Of a DNA stretch of 20,961 bases, positions 16,020 to 20,961 are shown piece after piece. How positions within the stretch are numbered: the first letter of the stretch is position 1; every line of letters begins with the position of its first letter. Source of the DNA: a virus. A model generated the notes under the pieces. The model was not told the origin of the DNA. It did not search any database and saw only the letters and a list, made by a program, of their open reading frames with translations. The position numbers and the translations under genes were made by a program. Location: positions 1 to 20,961 of the IMG/VR virus record IMGVR_UViG_3300032073_000326; one strand, 5' to 3'.

Positions 16020-17887
16020 TATTTAAATCTTGAGGTTGTTGTATAATTAATAGAACCTGTTGAACCGCTAACTGCGATTGTATCAATCTCTGGGCTTATC
16101 ACCACTCTCGAATCGTCAATAGAAAGTAGTTGATCTCTTTTTGGAGCTAAATCTAATGAATTAGGAGTTAAGACTAATCTTATTGCTGTAGTATCGTCTG
16201 GTTGGAAACTATTTAAAACTAATTTTCCTTTTTCTACATCTATTGTTCCAGCATTATTGATAACAGTTACGTTCGAACCTGCAACAATTTTATAAACGAT
16301 TACCTGTCGTGTAGTAGAACCTGTAATAGGTATATCACCAAAGAAACATTCTTCTCCGTTAATCTTCATCACTGTACTATTTAAAACAAAGTTGGATGAA
16401 CTTCCTGATTGGAAGAATGGTGATGTAAACGTTAAATCAAAATTATTTAATCCATTACTAATAGGAGTAATTGTTTGAAACATACGAGGCCGAATAGAAC
16501 TATTTAGAATTGCTGGATCAGAGTTGTCAATATTTCTTAGCAATTCAGAATGTCTGAATACCCCGTCAAATTTATTTAGGTTATTAAAATTATAATCTTT
16601 AATAGTATCTCTTACAACTGTTTGTAAGTCTGTAGAACTTCTATCTGTTAAGTTTGGATTATATTTAAATGATATATCTAATTCTAAATTAGTAAAGTTT
16701 GGATCAACTATTTCGGGGGTAATCGAAACTACATTTTTACCCTTTAATATTGTTCCTGTAATTTCAAGTTTCTCTGCAGCTGTTAATGTTTGGGATAGTA
16801 GAGGCTTAATTGCAACATATGCTTTACCATATTCTGGTGGATCCTGATCTTCCCCACCCCATGTAGATATAGAATCAATATTAGAAAATGATTTCTTAAT
16901 AATTGCTGCGTAGTCATCTGCCGTTACGGCTCTGTTTTGAGAAGTAAATGTAAGTGGTGCATTAAATCTTATACTTTCAGAAGTCTCTTGATCAACTCCA
17001 CCTGTTGATAAAGCTTTAGTTGTAACACTAATTACTGAATAACCGCCAACGGTATCTACCATACTAAACCCATCGGTTGCATTTACTGCTTTACCTGCAC
17101 CATTTGAATCCTTCCCTTTGGTTATAACATAATCGATAGTAACAATATTATTGTTTACTGGTTTAAATCCTGTTACACCATCACCGAAATATATTTCAAA
17201 ATATTCATTTGAATTTTGTTGAAGGTAAAATGTTTTAGTTTCAGCGTTTACCGATGAGAGACTTTCAAACTTAGTGTATATATCAAAGGAAGTACTTTCC
17301 TCATTTTCTTGTACACGTACGCGAAGTGTGGACGTGTCCGCGTGATCGTCCGACAATTGAAACTTTTGGTTTTCTATATCGTTATCAACTCTGTATTTTA
17401 ATTGTCTAAATGTTCCTTCTGCAACAGTTACATTAAGAAATGTAAACTTATTATCTCCACCAATAGTTGCTGTATGATTATTTAATACCACATATTGGAA
17501 TTCTTCACCGCTAACTAGGGTTTTTAATTTTGTTCCTCTAGGAAGAGTAAGGGTTGTTGGTATATCCCCTGATTCTTCTGCAACATCAACACTTATCTCT
17601 ACATTAGCTCTTGGTGCGAGAATTGATCTAGGAATATATCCCAACAGTTTTGCTCTTGTAACCACGTTACCACGAATCTGTGCAGAATCCAGGAATGCTT
17701 CATTTAATGCAAAGTGTGCATTCATTGCATTATAATGTGTATTATATGCTAGAACATCTAGTAATACACTCATTCCAGAACCGTCAAAATCGTAATCGTT
17801 AAATTCTGTTTGTTGTTTTAGATATGCTTTTAGATTAGATTTTATATCATCAAAATCTAATTCTGTAACCTTTAAATTTGTAGCCAT
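16019..17887 (-). CDS. 6: Baseplate wedge protein gp6 (baseplate J family)
   Basis: The 622 residues (660 in T4) align with T4 gp6 over most of their length. Residues 29-55 (FNDYDFDGSGMSVLLDVLAYNT and HYNAM) match T4's 'FLDYDFEGSRLNVLCDLLAYNTLY'. Near 224-260 are EIYFGDGVTGF and YVITKGKDSNGA, and near 321 is VTADDYAAIIKKSFSNID followed by GKAYVAIKP, the core of the baseplate J domain. gp6 dimers form the inner iris of the baseplate and bind gp7, gp25 and gp53; the type VI counterpart is TssF. The ATG overlaps the gp25 stop as TAATG, and AAGAAGG lies eight bases upstream inside the last gp25 codons, which decides the start. A GC-rich island at 17313-17352 interrupts the otherwise AT-rich codon use. 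Confidence 0.95.
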   Translation of the reverse strand: MATNLKVTELDFDDIKSNLKAYLKQQTEFNDYDFDGSGMSVLLDVLAYNTHYNAMNAHFALNEAFLDSAQIRGNVVTRAKLLGYIPRSILAPRANVEISVDVAEESGDIPTTLTLPRGTKLKTLVSGEEFQYVVLNNHTATIGGDNKFTFLNVTVAEGTFRQLKYRVDNDIENQKFQLSDDHADTSTLRVRVQENEESTSFDIYTKFESLSSVNAETKTFYLQQNSNEYFEIYFGDGVTGFKPVNNNIVTIDYVITKGKDSNGAGKAVNATDGFSMVDTVGGYSVISVTTKALSTGGVDQETSESIRFNAPLTFTSQNRAVTADDYAAIIKKSFSNIDSISTWGGEDQDPPEYGKAYVAIKPLLSQTLTAAEKLEITGTILKGKNVVSITPEIVDPNFTNLELDISFKYNPNLTDRSSTDLQTVVRDTIKDYNFNNLNKFDGVFRHSELLRNIDNSDPAILNSSIRPRMFQTITPISNGLNNFDLTFTSPFFQSGSSSNFVLNSTVMKINGEECFFGDIPITGSTTRQVIVYKIVAGSNVTVINNAGTIDVEKGKLVLNSFQPDDTTAIRLVLTPNSLDLAPKRDQLLSIDDSRVVISPEIDTIAVSGSTGSINYTTTSRFK

Positions 17888-18336
17888 TATCGTAACCTTC
17901 TTAATACTATTTCAACAGTATCATTACTGTCGTATTCTTTTATTTTAAACTTAACCAGTATTCTATAAGCGTTCTCATCTGGTAAATCCTTTATATCAAT
18001 ATCTCTTACAATCACTCTTGGCTCATGATTGTTTATCACATTAAATATATTTTCTCTTAATGCAATTTTTGTTAGAATATCTGCTGGTTCAAATAATAAT
18101 CCCCTTAGATTAGCACCAAGAAATGGTTGAAACGGTCGTTCGTTCGCGTTCGTGATTAAAAGGTTTTTAACAGCATTCTTTACCGCATTATCATCTTTTA
18201 ACACGTTTAGATCTTTTCGAATCGGATGTATACCTAATGTCAGATCTAAATCTCTATGACCCTTCCGGCGTGATACGATCTTAGCCTTAGAAAGATCTCT
18301 TGATATACTTTTATCTGATTGTATTAATGTAGACAT
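17887..18336 (-). CDS. 25: Baseplate wedge / sheath initiator gp25
   Basis: This 149-residue protein (132 in T4) has the full GPW/gp25 pattern: ANERPFQPFLGANLRGLLFE at about residues 64-83, then INNHEPRVIVRDI with the EPR triplet at 105-107, and the closing KFKIKEYDSNDTVEIVLRRLR. The EPR motif supports the beta-sheet by which gp25, and TssE in type VI systems, templates the first ring of sheath. The N-terminal 25 residues are basic and extended. The gene follows gp5 after a 20-base gap and overlaps gp6 by one base. No normal ribosome site precedes the ATG; instead the gap holds TATAAATA five bases upstream, so a nearly leaderless message is possible. Cyanophage-type genomes often place gp25 here, unlike T4. 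Confidence 0.95.
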   Translation of the reverse strand: MSTLIQSDKSISRDLSKAKIVSRRKGHRDLDLTLGIHPIRKDLNVLKDDNAVKNAVKNLLITNANERPFQPFLGANLRGLLFEPADILTKIALRENIFNVINNHEPRVIVRDIDIKDLPDENAYRILVKFKIKEYDSNDTVEIVLRRLR

Positions 18337-18341
18337 ATATC

Positions 18342-18349
18342 TATTTATA
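18342..18349 (-). promoter_or_regulatory. Candidate late promoter (TATAAATA) abutting gp25
   Basis: An exact TATAAATA on the minus strand fills much of the 20-base gap between gp5 and gp25, ending five bases before the gp25 ATG. A T4-type start site would fall at or next to the ATG. Either gp25 is read from a nearly leaderless message or the match is chance in an AT-rich spacer. Confidence 0.4.
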
Positions 18350-18356
18350 CCTATTC

Positions 18357-19229
18357 TTATGCCGGATCAGGTGCTGCTGGTCCAGAAGTTTTTGCCCCAT
18401 CTCCCTGTTCTGTATGAACATGAGTTGCTAGTGTTGCACCTTTATCCGTTATAGTTCCTTGAGCTACAATCGTTTTAGCATTTGTCTGTGCTTCAGTAAC
18501 ATGTAGTGTTCCAGTGATGGTTGTATTACCATCTATGTTTACTATATCATTTGATGCATCAATACTAACAGTTCCTTCGTCTGATATATTTATTGTTGTA
18601 CCTGAATGGTGCAATAAATTAATTGTATTTGTACTTGGATTTAAAGTAAGGGTATGTGTTTTAGGTTCATCGCCTATTCCAGTACTTTTTAATATAGTAA
18701 TTCCATCTTGGTCTATATTTAATGTAGAGGTATTTGTACCATGTTTTATATTAATTCTTTCTAGTCCAACAGTATTATCTAATTCAACTAAATGTCCACC
18801 AACAGTTTTTGTTACTTGGTTTGCATTTAAATCATCTACCTCTGTTGGAACGTCTGATGTTCCTGATTTGTTTCCATACGTACCTTGGAATCCTAATGAA
18901 GTGTCTATTGTCTCTTCTGTAAAAGACATAATGCTTCCAAGTATAATAGGATCCTGCGCACTTGGTCCATCACGGAAGAATCCAACCACCCATGAACCAG
19001 ATAGTAATTGATGATTTTGTCCTATACCTTCTACGCTTGGAGAAGTGCTTGGCATCATAACTGTAGCAAATGGAAGATCTTCTGTTTTTACTTCTGTTTT
19101 ATCATCCGTGTGATAACCGAAGCATCTTACTTTAACTCTATTTAATTTTTTAGGATCGTTAGTGTCTTCTACAACTCCTAAGAACCAATCAAACTGTCCA
19201 CCTACAAACTGATCATCATGTCTTAACAT
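18357..19229 (-). CDS. 5: gp5-like baseplate spike without lysozyme domain
   Basis: Residues 13-40 (FDWFLGVVEDTNDPKKLNRV and KVRCFGYH) and about 86-106 (WVVGFFRDGPSAQDPIILGS) form the OB-fold seen at the start of T4 gp5 ('WFVGVVEDRMDPLKLGRVRVR'). T4 gp5 has 575 residues with lysozyme in the middle; this protein has 290 and goes straight from the OB-fold to a repetitive beta region (about 145-260; INIKHGTNTSTLNIDQDGIT, TINLLHHSGTTINISDEGTV) that fits the triple-stranded needle. It ends THVHTEQGDGAKTSGPAAP. That is an HxH pair (His270, His272) followed by a Gly/Pro tail, like the metal-binding tip of P2 gpV-type spikes. It overlaps the gp27-like gene as TAATG and has GAGG nine bases before the ATG. 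Confidence 0.9.
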   Translation of the reverse strand: MLRHDDQFVGGQFDWFLGVVEDTNDPKKLNRVKVRCFGYHTDDKTEVKTEDLPFATVMMPSTSPSVEGIGQNHQLLSGSWVVGFFRDGPSAQDPIILGSIMSFTEETIDTSLGFQGTYGNKSGTSDVPTEVDDLNANQVTKTVGGHLVELDNTVGLERINIKHGTNTSTLNIDQDGITILKSTGIGDEPKTHTLTLNPSTNTINLLHHSGTTINISDEGTVSIDASNDIVNIDGNTTITGTLHVTEAQTNAKTIVAQGTITDKGATLATHVHTEQGDGAKTSGPAAPDPA

Positions 19230-20533
19230 TATTCTATACCTCTTTCTATAGAGTCTTTTTGTACTTTCAATTGCATCGTATAAGATTCTGGTCCTATCAT
19301 GTGAGTGACACCAGTAACCAGATAATTATCTCCTAAAAATCTATCTAATGGTACTGTTGGTTGTTCTTGTTCTAGTGTATCTGAAGACTGAACAATTTTA
19401 AGTTTAATCTTTTTACCAACGGTCATATTAAAATCCCCTGATATAGAAAAGTTCTGAGTCATGAAATTCATAGTTGATAAATGGGATTGTGCTTTTAATA
19501 AAGTAATGTGATTCGGCTCATGATAATTTTTATGTGAAGGATATGCATCGGTATTTCTAGATATGAAATGATGCTTACCTTCTTTTAACTCATTTAATTT
19601 TCTATCTTTAAACTTTGTCAAATCACTAAAGGGTTTATTCTTATTAATTTTCTTTGGAGTACTTTTTTCATAATCGAAAAAGCTTTTCTTATAACTTTTC
19701 TTAGAGATGTCTAGAGAATGTAAAGTAGATGCATAAGATCCATTTGCCATGGCTTCTAACTTAGACATACCTAATTCAGATCCAAATTGATTTATTCTTC
19801 TAGATTGTTCGTCGTATGCTTCTTTTGTTCCCATCTCAAATTCAAAATAAGGTTTAAATTCATATTCATTATATATTTCTTGCTCTAATAAATTTTCATA
19901 TGAATTAAATTGTACTCCATCCTGGGTTGTTTCGTAAAAATAATATGGAGTTCCATTATCAAATGCATTTCTTAATAACCAGTTAACAGATTGAATTGGT
20001 CTAAGAGTTGGATAAATTCCTTTAATTACCTCTTGAGTATCTGTATTGATTTCACATTTCTCTATTCCTAAATCTTTATCACAAATATTTTTTACTAATT
20101 GACCAATTGATCCTTGGAAAGATCTTCGTAATGCTTTAGTTTGATTAATATATAAATGTTTCGAAACACACCTTAACTTATAATATTGTGTTCCCGGATC
20201 CTGTCTTACGTAATTAAATACCTCTGCAATGTGTAATGACAATTCAAACTTTTCTTTTGAATCTCTATCTTCTCCACCAGCTTGCCTTTGTATTTTTAAA
20301 GATATCTGTTCATGACCATTTATTTGTGCAAATTCTAAAAGGTTAGTAGAATCTCTAACATAAAGAATTACCTCTAAAAAGGGTTTATTAATATCTTCAT
20401 ATATTTCTATTTTTTGAACTAGCTTTTTTATATCTAGTTCTTTTGAATCGTGGTGGGTTAATTTAGCATGTACAATATTAAATGCTTCTGGGTTAACCGA
20501 AACCGATCCTACTACTTTAGCTGTTCTAGGCAT
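19229..20533 (-). CDS. 27: gp27-like baseplate hub protein, 434 residues
   Basis: The position directly before gp5 and the overall layout fit the hub that trimerises on the spike (T4 gp27, P2 gpD, Mu gp44). The first 110 residues (KLTHHDSKELDIKKLVQKIE, NKPFLEVILYVRDSTNLLEF, then GHEQISLKIQRQ) look like the first tube-like domain. Residues about 100-170 (SLHIAEVFNYVRQDPGTQYY, then LRCVSKHLYINQTKALRRSF) resemble a hub middle section. The C-terminus (GDFNMTVGKKIKLKIV, then FLGDNYLVTGVTHMIGPESY) parallels T4's 'GNFNLTPGVKIIF...YVDEVIHELS'. A Lys-rich stretch at about 278-325 (SKKSYKKSFFDYEKSTPKK) is probably a surface insertion. It overlaps gp53 by eight bases. The family is clear by context; direct similarity to T4 gp27 is weak. 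Confidence 0.78.
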   Translation of the reverse strand: MPRTAKVVGSVSVNPEAFNIVHAKLTHHDSKELDIKKLVQKIEIYEDINKPFLEVILYVRDSTNLLEFAQINGHEQISLKIQRQAGGEDRDSKEKFELSLHIAEVFNYVRQDPGTQYYKLRCVSKHLYINQTKALRRSFQGSIGQLVKNICDKDLGIEKCEINTDTQEVIKGIYPTLRPIQSVNWLLRNAFDNGTPYYFYETTQDGVQFNSYENLLEQEIYNEYEFKPYFEFEMGTKEAYDEQSRRINQFGSELGMSKLEAMANGSYASTLHSLDISKKSYKKSFFDYEKSTPKKINKNKPFSDLTKFKDRKLNELKEGKHHFISRNTDAYPSHKNYHEPNHITLLKAQSHLSTMNFMTQNFSISGDFNMTVGKKIKLKIVQSSDTLEQEQPTVPLDRFLGDNYLVTGVTHMIGPESYTMQLKVQKDSIERGIE

Positions 20534-20961
20534 TTATTAAATTCTCAAATTCTTCTGCAAATTGTTCTACATAAGCAGGAGCAATAACTCTTATCTTAGA
20601 TCTTTCATCGTTAATCTCTTCAACAACTGCACGATTTGTTTTAAATGATAAATCACTGGTTGGAACTCCACCTTGGACATATGCGGCATTTGTAACAGGT
20701 TTTTCTTCTTTGTCCCCTGTAACAAACCAGTGATGGGGAGCTTCTGCGTATTTGTATGCTTGATATGAGTCAACAAAATCTCCACTTGTTTGACCAGTTA
20801 TTCTTTCTGTTGTGTTTGTAGGGAGTGTGGTAGGATCACCTAAGAAAGCACCAGTTACATCTTGAATTACTAATTGATTTAAATCCAAATCTTTTTTAAC
20901 TAGTGTTCCTGTCGCTCCGGATGTTCCACCTTGGATTGTTTCTCCTAATTGAAATAGACCA
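20526..20961 (-). CDS. 53: Baseplate wedge protein gp53, 5' end outside window
   Basis: The frame is open to the right edge: 24 more codons (GLFQLGETIQGGTSGATGTL and on) precede the first internal possible start at 20888, so 144 C-terminal residues are visible and the true start is outside. The part 'APHHWFVTGDKEEKPVTNAA' matches T4 gp53 'NPYVWYDKGDKARKYP', and 'VVEEINDERSKIRVIAPAYV...FAEEFENLI' matches 'EAAVLENEKLRQIKIIAKSDINSFMNDLI'. gp53 clamps neighbouring wedges together through the gp6-gp7-gp25 core. Before the conserved C-terminus lie two segments of a 'GET-xx-G-TSGA' type (GETIQGGTSGA and ERITGQTSGDF), a module also found in gp8 here and not present in T4 gp53. It overlaps the hub gene by eight bases. 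Confidence 0.85.
   Translation of the reverse strand, partial: GLFQLGETIQGGTSGATGTLVKKDLDLNQLVIQDVTGAFLGDPTTLPTNTTERITGQTSGDFVDSYQAYKYAEAPHHWFVTGDKEEKPVTNAAYVQGGVPTSDLSFKTNRAVVEEINDERSKIRVIAPAYVEQFAEEFENLINA

Noticed and set aside
20591-20785. Minus-strand 64-codon frame inside gp53
   Set aside because: It overlaps gp53 in another frame, and the gp53 frame shows clear similarity to T4 gp53.
20886-20888. TTG at 20888 as the start of gp53
   Set aside because: The frame continues upstream to the window edge with a sensible GETIQGGTSGA segment, so the gene is cut by the window rather than starting here.
1-20961. Diversity-generating retroelement acting on the fibre genes
   Set aside because: No reverse transcriptase and no adenine-biased template/variable repeat pair was seen in the window.
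1-20961. tRNA genes, CRISPR array, insertion sequence or attachment site
   Set aside because: The window is almost fully coding for virion proteins; no cloverleaf, regular spaced repeat, transposase or integrase was found by reading.

Overview
The window looks like part of the virion-structure region of a T4-like contractile-tailed phage (myovirus) of the marine type, AT-rich throughout (by eye about one third G+C; not computed). All fourteen genes lie on the minus strand and are packed almost without gaps, so the region reads from right (20961) to left (1). The low G+C and the protein families fit phages of low-GC marine bacteria such as SAR11 (pelagiphages) or Prochlorococcus (cyanophages). 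No host-derived or auxiliary metabolic gene is present to choose between them, so the host is an inference. Protein identities come from remembered family motifs, not from a search.

Right half (about 12.7-21 kb): the baseplate cassette, in transcription order gp53 (5' end outside the window), a gp27-like hub, a gp5-like spike without lysozyme, gp25 with its EPR motif, gp6, a shortened gp7 and gp8. The order spike-gp25-gp6-gp7 resembles the V-W-J-I order of P2-like phages more than the T4 order. Genes overlap by 1-8 bases at several junctions, often as TAATG, which suggests coupled translation of subunits that assemble together.

Left half (1-12.7 kb): the adhesion and fibre module. It starts with a 1757-residue protein with a DUF4815-like N-terminus in the place where T4 carries gp9-gp12. 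Next come a 70-residue coiled-coil protein, a 1319-residue tail fibre ending in an S74 self-cleaving chaperone domain, two small proteins (109 and 71 residues), a 520-residue fibre-like protein, and a fibre-like gene that runs off the left edge. The last gene starts with TTG and carries an apparent cupredoxin-like domain with a full set of type 1 copper ligands. I consider this the most interesting observation here.

Regulation: exact matches to the T4-type late promoter octamer TATAAATA occur on the coding strand at several gene boundaries. The clearest lies before the left-edge fibre gene, in the only sizeable non-coding gap (1015-1102), where two perfect palindromes follow it. No tRNA, rRNA, CRISPR array, insertion sequence or integrase was seen.
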